A stretch of 64,000 nucleotides of DNA from Hydractinia symbiolongicarpus (taxonomy: Eukaryota; Cnidaria; Hydrozoa; Anthoathecata; Hydractiniidae), in the NCBI RefSeq assembly GCF_029227915.1, contig NC_079889.1:11284001-11348000 (forward strand). Direction: 5' to 3'. Both the position numbers and the translations under genes were made by a program. Every line of letters begins with the position of its first letter. Position 1 is the first letter of the stretch. The notes under the pieces are model-generated. The model did not search any database, was not told the DNA's origin, and saw nothing but the letters and a program-made list of their open reading frames with translations. Of this stretch, positions 47,382 through 60,600 are shown piece by piece.

Positions 47382-48638
47382 ATTTTATCAATGCACTGCA
47401 CTTGTCGGTAGAAGAAAAGAATTACATGGCTTTCAAAGCGAAGTATTATTTGCGATTATAACTGTGACGCTGAAATGTTTTTTATGAACTGTAAAAAAAG
47501 AAGAATTTGTAAATAGGATTATAATGATAACAAGATTAACTTATTTGCAAATGTTCTTTCTTTTGTCTGCTTATTTGATTAGTTACAAACAAGAGTCTTC
47601 TTCCTCTTTTTTTGAGCTAGAGAGGATAGAAATTTTATAGAAATTTATATACCTCAAATGTTCCTGTTGTCATTACTATTAGTATTCCTTCCGCCTTTAG
47701 GGATATTTTTTTATCCTAAAGTTTCGTACCCCTTTTGGGTATGAGGCTTAACCATACCCTTGAACCTCGAGAGACAATAAGTTGAATTTGAAATAATATT
47801 TGAAGACAAACTAACTTGCTAGGGACCACAAAATATCCTGCAATCTCGTTTAAAATTCCAGCTCAATCAGTGCTCTCAATAAAGGAATTTTTATCTCCAT
47901 AATAGTTGTTGTTATCGGTCATGTACCTGAAGTCTTGAAAGATCTCTGTCCTCTATCACTGCTGGAAAAGCGAAATTTGTGCGAGATAAATCTACATATT
48001 CTTGTAATTTCAAACCGACCGCGGTTTCTTGTGTTGTTTAAAAAAGATATGTACGTGAATCTATCAGATAAAAAAAAAACCTAAAAATATGCAGTTACTT
48101 TTGTGCATAAAAGTTCTTCTTGACAATAATATTTTAATAGGAGGAAGCAAACATTTTAGCTAAGCATAAAATATCATTTGTTTCGTTTATTAAACAAAAC
48201 ACTATATATACAATATAACGTAAAAATCATTATCAATATTTTTTTTAAAAACCTATGTGTTAATAACTCAGACAGTCTAGAAAGTGTCATTGTCTATCTA
48301 TAAATAAAATATTTCATTTCGAATGGTGACACACATTCGAACAAAAATTGTTTCTCAATGCGTTGACATTTTCACTTTTTTTTTAAGACGTTTGATTTAG
48401 CTCTAGTATGAATATTGTTAGTCAAAGTAACTTTGTAAAATAGATTTAAGAGCCAGATGAATGTTGATTTTTGTTATTAAGTAGAATGGAATGTTTGATC
48501 TGTGTCTTCTAAAAAAAATATTGAAATAAAATAATGAAACATTAGCAGAAAGAAACAACCAAAAATGTAAAATTTAGTTAAATCCATGGCCACACTTACC
48601 TAAAAAATACTTCTTGTTAACTTAATTGAAATAAGTAT
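47382..48638. other. Convergent 3' flanks of KIF3B and the Death/NTPase gene
   Basis: No coding sequence. AATAAA at 47878-47883 on the plus strand is a plausible KIF3B poly(A) signal about 500 bp after the stop. The two genes end tail to tail here, so the 3' UTRs may overlap. Confidence 0.5.
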
Positions 48639-48643
48639 TTATT
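48638..48643 (-). terminator. AATAAA overlapping the stop codon of the Death/NTPase gene
   Basis: On the minus strand the last codons read GAA TAA A, so the poly(A) hexamer AATAAA contains the stop codon. It could be used only with a very short 3' UTR. Confidence 0.35.
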
Positions 48644-51600
48644 CTCTCGATTCTTTTCTTGACCTAAAAAAAACAGAATTGAGTCAATATCTCTCTACTG
48701 CATTTCTTTGTTACAGTTTTCCAATCAATTGTTTTTAAAACCATTTTTCTCTAATTTATTTTAAACTGGACATTTACTTTTGCACTTGCAGTCACTCAAA
48801 CCTAACCTGGGTACGAGGTTAGCTAGAACTATCTAACACGATAGTCTGAGTACGAAGTTGCGAATGATTTTAATATTTAAATTTAATTATATCTTTATTT
48901 TATATTTTATAAATATGTTTCATATCTTTTCCATGTTTTCCCGTAAAGTAAAAATTTAACATCAAAAGAATAAAAAAAGAATTTTCAAAATACACGATCT
49001 GGGTACGAGGTTTATTATTCGAATAGCTTTATTACATTCAATCTTTGTGTTTATTAAATTAAAAATAACACACAAAATAATTTGTCTTTCCAACTTTTAA
49101 ACTTAGTAACTAAATTAATTTATTCATTTATAAATATTAAAAACTTACTTTTCGTAATCTTTAATCATCTTTCTTATTTCGTCACGATTTTGTTTATTCA
49201 TCAAACTTCCAGCCATATCATACGCAGTTAGTCCCCGTCTATCTTTAACCGCCACATCAATATTATTATGACGTAACAAAACATCAACACATGAGATGTT
49301 TCCACGATATGCAGCATGATGTAATGGTGTCAAGTTGTCACCAGCTCCACGGTTGATGTTTGTTACATCATGACGACATAACGTGTCTAATATTTTGTGA
49401 TGATTATACAATGCTGCGATATGATAAGCGTTGTAGTTGTATTTATTATTCATGGCCCAAACATCACATCCATATTCGATGAAAATGTTCACTATTGATG
49501 AATTGTCAGTGTATTCTGCTGTCATCATCAATAGTGTATCTGCAATTCCATCTCTCATATGGACGATGTTTGGGTGGATTGAGAGAAGTCTTTTTAACTC
49601 AATTGTATTTTCGTTTTGGATAACTTTCACCATATCTAAAAGTAAAAAAATAAATAAAAAGTATAATTATTAATTTAAAAATTTAAGAATAAAATATTAT
49701 AAAATTTGTGAACAAGAAATTAATAAAAGATAGGAATGGTAGAGATAAATGGTGTTAAGGATATATTTTTGTAAAATCATTTATGTATATTATAGTCAAA
49801 ATAATTTTTTTAAAGTACCTGCGTTGTCATATTGTTTTGATAATAAATATCAAAATAATTTTTTTAAAGTACCTGCGTTGTCATATTGTTTTGATAATAA
49901 ATATCAAAATGTTATCTGGTAGGAAAGAAATTCTAGCTGAATACGTTTACTCGGTCTTAACGTTCTTATAACCTCTTTTTATAAAAAAAGTTTAGCTATT
50001 AATGCCGTCATCGGAAATGCACATAACATACAAAATTGAGAAATTATGGAACTTTCTTGGTAGAACATGGAGGTAGAGGTAGAAATAGAAAGAACAAAGA
50101 ACGTTACATCAATAAATACAAAATTATGAACATTGAAACAAATAAAATTTTAACTGAAGGGAACGATCTTTAAGTGACATCTTCACTTTAAGAAAAAATT
50201 GGATTTGAAGACAATTTATAAAAGTAGACCGAATCAAGATGACATGAGCATTTTTGTACAAAAAATAAATTGTAAGTAAAAAAATATGTGCAGTAGATTG
50301 CTAAAAGTCATAAAAGTTAAAAATTATTTTACATCAATCAGATAAGCAGACAATTTTTTAGTTTATAAATTTTCTCACCGCGCACATCCAACTGTTCTGG
50401 ATACTTATTGTTGAATGAAATATTTCAATTTGCTTGAAGGAAATATACTTCCAAAAATAGATCATTGTATAAAAAATTTTCGATTTCAATTCGAACGCTT
50501 CTTAAACTATCTCAAAAAATATATTTTTTGACACGCGATGTAAAAATGAGAGCAGTTTTTGCGAATACAAATTAAAGTTTTCTGCAACTGGGTTTCCAAC
50601 TTTCTTTGTCAGATTTAGCGTATCAATCAAATGTATAACGGATTATATGATAAAGATTAAGGAAAAATCTTGGAGTAAGAAATTATGGTATATTGTTCAC
50701 GATTGGTGGCGGCGATAATTTTGAACTGTCCACCTTGTTCCCAGGATTCGTTTTTATATTGTAACGTCGCAATATAAAAAGGCAAGAGAGATTTTCATCC
50801 GTGGCATTAACATCCTGTACTGCTTACACCAGTCCGTATATATAGAATCGTGTCAAGGAGAAAATTAATGCATGAAACTGACAGTTTACTTTTACTAGGT
50901 GGATCCTCGCAGTCTGTGAAGGTATCGCAAATATGCGTATCAATTTGTTTTATGCGGCCACAAAATCCATTCCACGTAGCGAAATTTGCAGTGTTTCATT
51001 ACTGGAAGAAATAGGATATTAGGTGAAGTTCAAGGATGTTTTACTCTTCAAGCGGCAATTGTATAAGTTAAAAGGGTTAATTAAAACATTAAGTACTCCA
51101 ATTGAAATAATATTCCCAAGACCTCTTGCCTTTTTGTATTGGAACGGACACAAGAATTCCTGGGAACGAGGTTTGGTTGAAATGTGTGTATCTGGTTAAC
51201 TTGGGTGTTTTTTATTAAAAGTAAAATCTTGTATCTGGTGTAAAAATGTTTTACAGCCAGACAGAAAATTTATTGAATGAATAATCGAATCGCTGCATTT
51301 CCGAAACATTTTGTGCATTATTTTTATTACGGGTTATAATTAATCCTAAAAAAATACTAATAATATAAGTACTGAAGTAGTAGTATTTGAAAAATATATT
51401 TTTCATTGACTGGGGAAAATAATTTTTTTGATTTAATGACAAGTTATTGTTTTGTATCTTGCCCTTTTGACCAGAGAAGAGGAGCGTGTTTATTATGTAG
51501 AAATTTTACTTCAGCCTGAAGTGTTTTTAATATTAAATATTTTTAACCTTATTATTCTGGTTTTATTCCTATACTTGGAACATTTTTTTATTTACCGCAC

Positions 51601-54600
51601 AGTACATTACAAATATTTGCCGTTCAATTAATCTAGGAACAAATTTTACGGAATCTTAGCATTGATTTGTGCCTCGTAAAAAATGTAATATTTGCTAATC
51701 TTTTTTCATTATCTCTTTACATGAACAAAGAGGAAATCAGTAAACTTTCAGCCATTGTTATATTTTTTTATTTTTCACCCATTCACAGCCTCATTGTTCT
51801 TACACAATGTTCTAAGAAAATCATAGGTAACTCTAAGAACCTTCTTGATATTTTGGCGTTGAAATTTGTATTAATTGTGCGCAAGGTTAAAATAGAATAG
51901 AATTGAATGAGTACTGTGAATCCTAGTAAAATCAGATAAATTCATTAGCACTGCGTCCTTTTAAATTGCGTATGGTTTCAATTAAATTTTTTTGTGAAAT
52001 TTTAAATTTTTACATGGCGGCCGAAGGGCGATTTTTGAAGTAAGCGTAATTAGGCCCGGTAGTAAATTTGCAGTAAAATAGGCCGGCAGTAAAATACATC
52101 GAGAGAAAGAGATATGTTTTTTTTTATAAATAATACACTTTTACATATGACGATAACAAAATGACATAAAAAAATTTATTTTTAAAAAAATTTACGTGGC
52201 CAAATTGTCCCCCAAAAATCGATAATTACATTAGCGGTCGCCGCCATTATCGAACAAAAGTCAACTTGGTTTGTTTATATTTTGTTGATTTATGTCGTCA
52301 CACGGCGTGCAAAGCTCAAAGGGATTTGTAAGACGATGGACGAAGATTTAGTGACTGTTCGTCTCCTCAGAGTGTTTCAACTTTATCGCGAAGTTTTAAA
52401 GTTGTAACATCTTCTTTAATTAATTGTAAGAATTAGTTAGAAACAAGTTTCTTATTTCAAAAACAGACATAGAATGTAGTAGTAAAAGTTTCTTAATTTT
52501 TGAAGATTCTTAATGTAGGTTTCTTATAAACATGTTTCTTATAAAAAAGACGTGTAAAGCATTCGTGTCTCGTTTATCCGGAATTTTGTTCTTCCTATTA
52601 CTTAATAAGATCGAGTCTCAATCCACGCTATAAAAAATATGTTGAGTACGACAAGCAATATCAGAGATTATCCGCAAAAGAAGGCTCATATGGTTCGGTC
52701 ATGTCTGTAGACTGCTTTCTAACAGTATAGTGAAGAAAATTTTGAAGAGGATTTCATAGGTATGCGAAGGCGAGGAAGACCAGCGAAACGATGTATAGAC
52801 CTGATTAAGGAAGACACTCAACTTCGCCCTGGTACCGCAAAAAGTACGCAAAAGATCGCAAAAAGTGGCGAAAAATTGTCGACACAAATTGGGCGAAGCC
52901 ACTAATTGGGGTGTGCTACAAAGTAAAGCAAGTAAGTACAATAAGAACGAAGATTTTCGGAGGGAAAAACTTTCAGATTTTTGTTGTTCGAAAATTTTTC
53001 CGCTCGAAATTTGTGTCTGCCGAAAATTTTCCGTCCGAAAATTTTGGCTTTCCAATTTTTTTAAAAGCCGGGACCAGTGCATAGAAATTATATATAGGGT
53101 AATCAGAAAATTAATAAAAACTTCAGTTTTAGAATTTTTCCTATTTTCACATTTGGTTGAGGCTCTATTTATAATGTTGGATCCTGAAGTTCCTAATGTA
53201 AGTAAGTAAGAAAGTAAGTTGCTAAGAATAATCTGAGCATAAGTATATAAATGTATTCTCCAAACATTTTTCTCTGAAGCAAACCATGATTGTTTACAGT
53301 TAGTTTCAGCGCGATAATTTCACCGACCGAGTGACGTAATATTTTTTTTGCATAATGAGTGAAAAATCTCGACCAAACACGGCTCGGAATAAAACCAGCC
53401 TCCTCGACGACCTTTTTCATCAGATCTGTCAAAAAGCGCAGTGTCGATGAGAGACAAAAAGGCCTGGGAACGATGTTAAGCGTAGCTACATAGGCTAAGA
53501 TATGGCGGATATTTTGACTTGGCAATGTTGAGATTGACGTAGGGCTGTGTGTCAAACCTTAAATTTCATGTAAATATCTGGTTTGTCGCATAATTCTTAT
53601 CTATCAAATTATTTGGTCAAAATTGCATCAAAATTATAGCAATTGCAACCTCGTTTCCAGCACTTGTAGTCTCTCTTTTAATATCGAGATGGCGAAAGGA
53701 ATTGTATTGCCGTCCCTGTGGCACAAAAGATACAAGATAGCCTGGGTATGAAGTCGGGCATTAAGACATGTTGCAAGTGTATTGTTGTAGTTTCTGTGAA
53801 ACAGAAATGAAACCCTAATTTCCAAGCCCTACCCTCTTTATTTTGTTGTTTTCAGAATATTTATGCCATTTTACATTTTATTCAAATATTATACACACAA
53901 CGCCAGCACCTGTTTAACTGTGCAAAGTTGTAGAAGAAAATACTAACGTAACACCACAACTTTGCTTTTCGTTTTAGTAAAGAAACATAAAACTGTATTA
54001 AAAATCGCCATACGAGAAAAAGTGGAACCCGTGATCCATAAACCCTAGAGTGTTAGTCCTGGGACGTAGGGCAAACCTTGTGATTTTAAAGTAAATCGAA
54101 GAGCGGAATGCTGAAAATATATACATGTTAAAGAACGGGCAAGAGTAAGGGACTTTGACGCGATTTTGTTTTGTAGAATGTTTGGTTAATTCCTGAAGAT
54201 TGTTGTATAGATACTATAGTGTTTAAATGTAAAAAAGGTTAGTTTTTTAAATTTTCCATAGAACAACCCATGTAAATGGAATTTTTACTAGCTAGTTTTA
54301 TACGCTGTCCAAAATATAAAAATTGAGTGATCAATCTGGATTTATTGTTACAGTTTCTTGATACATGTCATATGTTACATTATTTTTTCTCTTTTAGTGC
54401 TGGTTAACTTAGCTTTCTCTGAATTTTACAACTTACTTCTCCGTTTTTTCGACGGTAAAAAATATCACGCTAGGTCTCGTAGCTATTTTGATGTTTGTCA
54501 AATACTGTTGCCTATATTTTAAATTTCGATTTGTTCTTCTGTCTAAACAACAAGTGCTGGCTTTCTGTTGCTTGTTTGGCATGATCTTGAGTGAAAATTT

Positions 54601-57600
54601 AAACAACTCGACCTTACTTAGCTAATTTTTCTTCAATTCAAAGTTGAGTATTCTCCGATTTCACGGCGTTAAGAAGATTCACGCTGACGTCTATCCTGGC
54701 GAAAAAAATCTCTGCTTTAGCCATTTTAGTTTTGGACCAAAGTCGTGACATAAATATTTTCCGTCTTTTTTCTGCATGATGGACGGAACACAAGTTTATT
54801 ATAATAATCTCAATAGTTAACTGTTGATATTGAGAGGGTATAATCCGAACTTACAAACATGTGAAAGTTAATGGATGTTTAAAAAAAGAGTAAACGTAAT
54901 TCATAGAAACATGTTAAATAAACAAAAAATATATTCAAAAATAAATCCGTAGAAGCAGTAACGACTAGACAACTAAAATAAAGGTAAATTTCGCTTCAAA
55001 TGACACAGCGTGATTCTTCTGCAATAGTCGAAAAGTTGCAGGAGACTCTATCCTTCGCTGATAAATCAATTAAAGGGAAAAATGTTTGCCTGTCAATAAC
55101 ACGCAAAAAATGTTTGTAGCACGCGAAAAATGTTTGTAGCACGCGAAAAATGTTTGTAGCACGCGAAAAATGTTTGTAGCACGCAAAGTCATGAAAGAAG
55201 AAATAAATTACTAACTTTATGATTTTTGTTTTAAAAAACATTTATAACTTCGCGTTTTGCTAATTTAAAATTTCATCAGTAAAGGTATGACTGAAAACGC
55301 GAAAGTTTTTCTCTCTTAAAGTAGTTGATATTTTAACTCTCGGAGTTAAAATCTTTTGTTACTTACAAGTTTCGGCAATATTCGTTCTAATAGCATAAAT
55401 TGTAGCAAAAAACAAAAACAAAAAACGTTTATTTCGAAGGAAGGGAATTTTAAAGAAAATAATGCAAAATTAATATAAATATTTGCTGTGTCTGCGGACT
55501 TAAATTTCGCAATCTTTAAACAATGCGATATATTGTTTCATCTTAAATTCCGCATGTTCTTAATTCTGTTTCTCTAAAAATTCTCATCTCTTCTTATTAC
55601 TATTCTGGTCAATGCATTCGTCAACTAAAACAGTTTGTCTCAAAATTCGTCTCGAGAACATTCAAGCGGATAAAGAACCGTCCGATAAGTATTATTATTT
55701 TTAGTGTATTTTTCGTTGTTCTTAAAAAAATATTTGATCTCAATTTGTCATTTTCATGCTGTTTACAAAGACATTCTCAAATTACGTAGTACAAGAAGTC
55801 ATTGACACAATACGGAAAACCCAATAAAGCCTTACCTTTAAAAGCACCCAATAAATTCTTTTTATGACTAAAAATATATAAAATAACTCAGTAAATGTTT
55901 TTTGTTCTGTTTAAATTATCGGGAATCTATTGTGTTTGTCGTTTTTTGTTAAAAAAATGGTTAAAAGTTATTACTTACTGAAAATATGGGGTTATTTTCG
56001 TATCTGATTCATCCAAATTACTAACAGCAGTCACGGAAAATTGATAGTTGCAGTAAAGTTTCAAGTTCGTTATTGTGCATGGTGATTGACGAGTTCGACA
56101 TACTTCATACCAGTCACTGTTACTGTTCGTTTCTTTTGCACGTACAATGTAAGTGAAACCTTCAGCTTTCCAAGCTAACGAACATGTCCTTTCATTCTTG
56201 TACAAACACTTCAAATTTTTAATGGAATCGGTAGTTTGAAGCCTAAAAATAGGTGAACACGTGAAAAAATCCAAAGGTTCGCCCATTCTTTATATATGCT
56301 ACAATAAAATATATCCCACAATGAAAAAATAAAAATTCAACATTCATTTCGTGCTATCTCAAGTCCTTTTTCTCATAAACATGAAATTTAAGACAGGGGA
56401 AAGTATTTGTTGAATTGTTCCCACACCAAAAACTATCTTAAACGAATTTTTGTCAATTAATTATGAACAGGGAATAACTAAATAACTCTTATTTAACTAA
56501 ATATTATTAAACATTATTACACTAAAATCTTTCCCCAACTATCTGAAGTACGTTCCCTCATAATGATGTCAGCGTGAATCACCTTACAGTTTGTGTTTGA
56601 TAAATGCTCCGACAAATAAAAAAATAAACTATTTGTCGGACATATTTTCTGTCTCAGTTGTTCCAGTGGCGGTTTAAGACATACATTAAAACACTGCATT
56701 CTGATAACTTTAAAACACAATTGCGCGCCTTCCTCAAAGAAGAAAGAAGTCTTACTACAAAAGTTTTTGCCGACATTTTCTGTTTCGATGTTAGGACTTT
56801 TCTCAATAAACAAACCAGAAGCGGGAATAATTTTCAGGGGGTAGCACAGCGCGCACCAACTTCCTTTGTGTATCAAAACAATGCAAAATTGAAAAGAAAT
56901 CTAAAAGCACGCTGCAAGTTGGGTTTTTTCTCTTTTTTATTTGTCCAGCTTCTTCAAAAACTCTTTCAAAAGCACAAAAATACGGAGATTGTCTGTAATT
57001 ACTACACCACTACCCACTATCAAAAAAATCGAGCCTCGTTTCAATTTTTTAGCAAGTTTTAAATATAAAAAAACAACGAAGAATCCTTTTCCGAAGAATT
57101 ACTGTGCAAACTTTGTTTTTTGCTAGAATTAAGTCTTGAGACATTTTTATAAATATAATATGTTAAAGCCAAACCATGGAAAACCAGCATGTACTACTAA
57201 AACATATGGCATTAACTATTCCGGCCAAAGTTTTTTTATAAAAAAACGGGTAAATTACTTACAGTTTTAATGTATTGCTTGGAACAGATGTTTATCTGGC
57301 AACTATCAGATATTATGGTAGCATCTTTATCCATGGAGACACTGCTCCATTGTTCACATTCAAGAAGTTTTTTATTCTTAATAACATCGAAGATCTGAGC
57401 AAAGCATTCTTCTCCCGACCACAATCTCTGAAGCCAATACGGTAACCATCTCTCACCAAATGTAGCGGCCTTACCAGCATCGATTCCAAGAATAATTAAC
57501 TCTGAGTGACTTCTCGTCATACACTCAAGCGCTAAATGCTTAAGTTTACGAGCAGCTGGATCAATACACATCACAACTTGATCAGCTTCTTTACCACGAC

Positions 57601-60600
57601 AACCAGCGTAGTTTGTCAACGTGCATTGACTCTGGAAAGGATAAGCCACATGCACTCCATTTTTATCTTTTGGTTGCCATTTAGAATATTCGATGAATTC
57701 GATGAAATCAACGTTAAGAAGTATAAGGACATTTTTCATCACAAAATAATGTAAGTATTCGTTGCACAGAACAAGCCGTCTTGTATTGACCGAAGCAAAT
57801 GAATTTTCAAGTATGGTGGCTAATTTTGAAATTAAGTCATGTTCTAGTTTTATGTGCGACTGATTTTGATTTAAAAATGTCACATATCTTGGAACACTGC
57901 CTGTTATGTTGTGACCAATACAGCTGGTTTCAGGATAATAAAACTGAGTTACTGTCTTCTTAGACTTGTCCAGTGGAAGTTGAGATAGGCTGGCCGCAAC
58001 AACATCTAAATCAATTGGTGTTTCAAACGATGATTTATGATCTCCATCAGTGCTAGGTCTTTTTGATGCCATTTCAGACTCTTTAACGCGAGTTTCAGTT
58101 CCACCAGATGAGCTTTTAGGTATTCTTAGTTCATTTGATTCTTGGGTCGTTGTTTTTTCATTTTTCCTTGGATTTATTTGAATTGAGTCAGTTTCTGGTG
58201 TGTTTGCTTTCATTAGGTTTGGTCGCTTTGGTTGATATATTTTTGTACGCTCTTTACATAATATATCTTCAATAGCATTGGTCAGTTTGAAAATATTTTC
58301 TGTCGTTCTCATGCATTTGGTTAGCCTAAAAATTTTTATATCTGTTTTGTTAAATTGATAGTTTTCGTGAGGCTCTTCTTTTCCGTTGTAGACAAAAGTT
58401 CGTTTTTTACTTAGAGAATGGGGCAATATGGTGATAAAAGAATCTGTCAATTCCTTTCTCGTCAGTGTTTTTCTCAAATCTTTCGCTGCAGTAAGGTTAA
58501 GCTGCTCACCATTAAATTCATCAACAATTAGATGAATCACTGTTTCTGCATACTTTCGAAGTAACTCAGTAATGAGAAGTGCTAACGAAGGTACACTTGT
58601 AAGATTTAAATGTTCACACATTTCACTAATGCTAAATACATGGATTTTTACTAAATCATTTGATGTAATGGTTTGAACAAATGTTTTTACGTCATTGACT
58701 AACATACTATTTATTTCCCAGCAAATATAAAATATTACAGTTGCTTTGTCAGCAAATTCAACAAGATCTTTAATCTGATAAAGTGCTATTAATGATTTAC
58801 CAGAACCAAAATTACCAAATATGATTTTCTTCTTTTCATTACTGTACAATATTTGCAGCTGCTCAGTATTCAACATCAGCGATTGAATTTTTTCCACTGG
58901 CTGAGCTTTTATTGCTGGTACGTGACTTCTAATCGTTTTTCTCGTCGCAAGAAAACCAAATATATTGCTTAATACTTTCATAAATGTTGAATTACTATCA
59001 TTACTATTTTTTAGGTCTTGACAAGGTTTTAGTAAAATTTTGTCGAACCAAACTTTCAAGTTTTCCACATCTTTCAAGTCATTCTTGTATATGATCAGAC
59101 ATTTTCCACAGATTAAAGAGTTTTCACCATGGACAAGATTCGGTGCTGCAATAATGTTAAAGAAAAGTTTTTGATGAAGTTTCAGTAGGGTTTTGTTCAG
59201 AATAAGCAAAGATTTGATATCATTTTCACCAGCCCCTATTTCGTCTTCCAAATCGTATAAGCTTTTAGACTCTGTATATCTGATGTTGAAGAAAATTACA
59301 GGGTTAGGATAAATAACTAGTATTCTTTTTTGATAATTTCCAAGTTTTGACATTCTATCTTTCTTTAAAAATTCTAGATGATCATCAGTATTATAATTTG
59401 TGATTACACCAACTTTTTCTTTCTCCATTAAAGCGTTTTTGAGTAGGTAAGCTAACTCAGATATCTTGTTTCCCTTTCTGTATGGTGGAAATTGTATAGC
59501 TTCTATTATGTGTTTTGCATCTTTTAAAGAAAAATAGGTACGAATATACTCCCAACATAACTTATACCATTCCTCGCGTGTAACAGTTGTTCTATGCTCT
59601 CCTCCATTTGATATAAATTCAACATCATCAGTTGGTTCCACGATATTTTGTATTTTTTTGATAAATTTTAAAATATCATCATACCCATGCGTCACAATTC
59701 GGATTTTTTCAGTTTCATTGGTGTGAAGATGAGGAGTATCTAAAAAAAAAATATACGATGTTAAATTCATTTTTTCTTTACATTTTTCTTTATAAAATTC
59801 GTCATTTGGAGTATCCGTATTTCACGAATAAGACAATGTAGGCAATCTGACAATTGAAATCTCTTCTCACTGAAAAAAGTTTAATTAACTTTATCTTGTG
59901 TATTAAGTATTGTTCGTTTTTAGCATTACAAAGACTTTTTTGAGAAGGTTTTTTTGGAAGTTGATATTAAAAACATTAGTAAATTAAAAAAAGAATTTTA
60001 TAGCGATGTGCAAAATTTTCACTATGCATGTATATTGTTAAAAACACTATATTTTGAGAATTTACCAGTGTAAATATGCCGAAAATTATGTGTGTTAGAT
60101 GTTGTTGCATGAATTACTTTCATTTCCATCCAACAGCGTTAATTAACGCTGTTGGAGAATGATGATGCAATGCTATGTTGAATAATAATATTCAACATAG
60201 CATTTTTCTGAAGCTGTCTGACTAAAAATATTGCATCTGTAGTGCCACGCCCTGGAACAAAACCAAATTGCATCTTATCTATATCAATTCTTTCTCTAAG
60301 TAACTTATCAATCACTCTTTCAATAACTTTCATTACTTGATCAACCAACTTCAAACCTCTATAGTTACCTCTTTCTAATGCATCACCCTTGCCCTTGAAA
60401 CAATTCACTATTACACTGGACTGCCACTCACTCAGAATAGCACAATCCTTTATAATCTGGTTAGCAAGACTTGTAATAAGCTCAACTCCAATATATCCAG
60501 ATGCTTTTACCATTTTTGCAACAATACCCGAAACTCCTACAGCCTTGTCAACCTTCAATTTCCTAATAACACTACCCATTCTGTCTTGATCTGCATAGCT

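Noticed and set aside
49877-49920. Coding exon between FN3 and ankyrin exons
   Set aside because: Splice signals are good but all three frames contain a stop, and a direct join from the 32-nt exon to the ankyrin exon is in phase.
54996-55241. 81-codon minus frame
   Set aside because: It is created by the 20-bp tandem repeat and has no splice or motif support.
56517-57062. Overlapping ~120-134-codon frames on both strands
   Set aside because: Neither has a recognisable motif, and the minus frame has no phase-compatible splice sites with the NTPase or FN3 exons.
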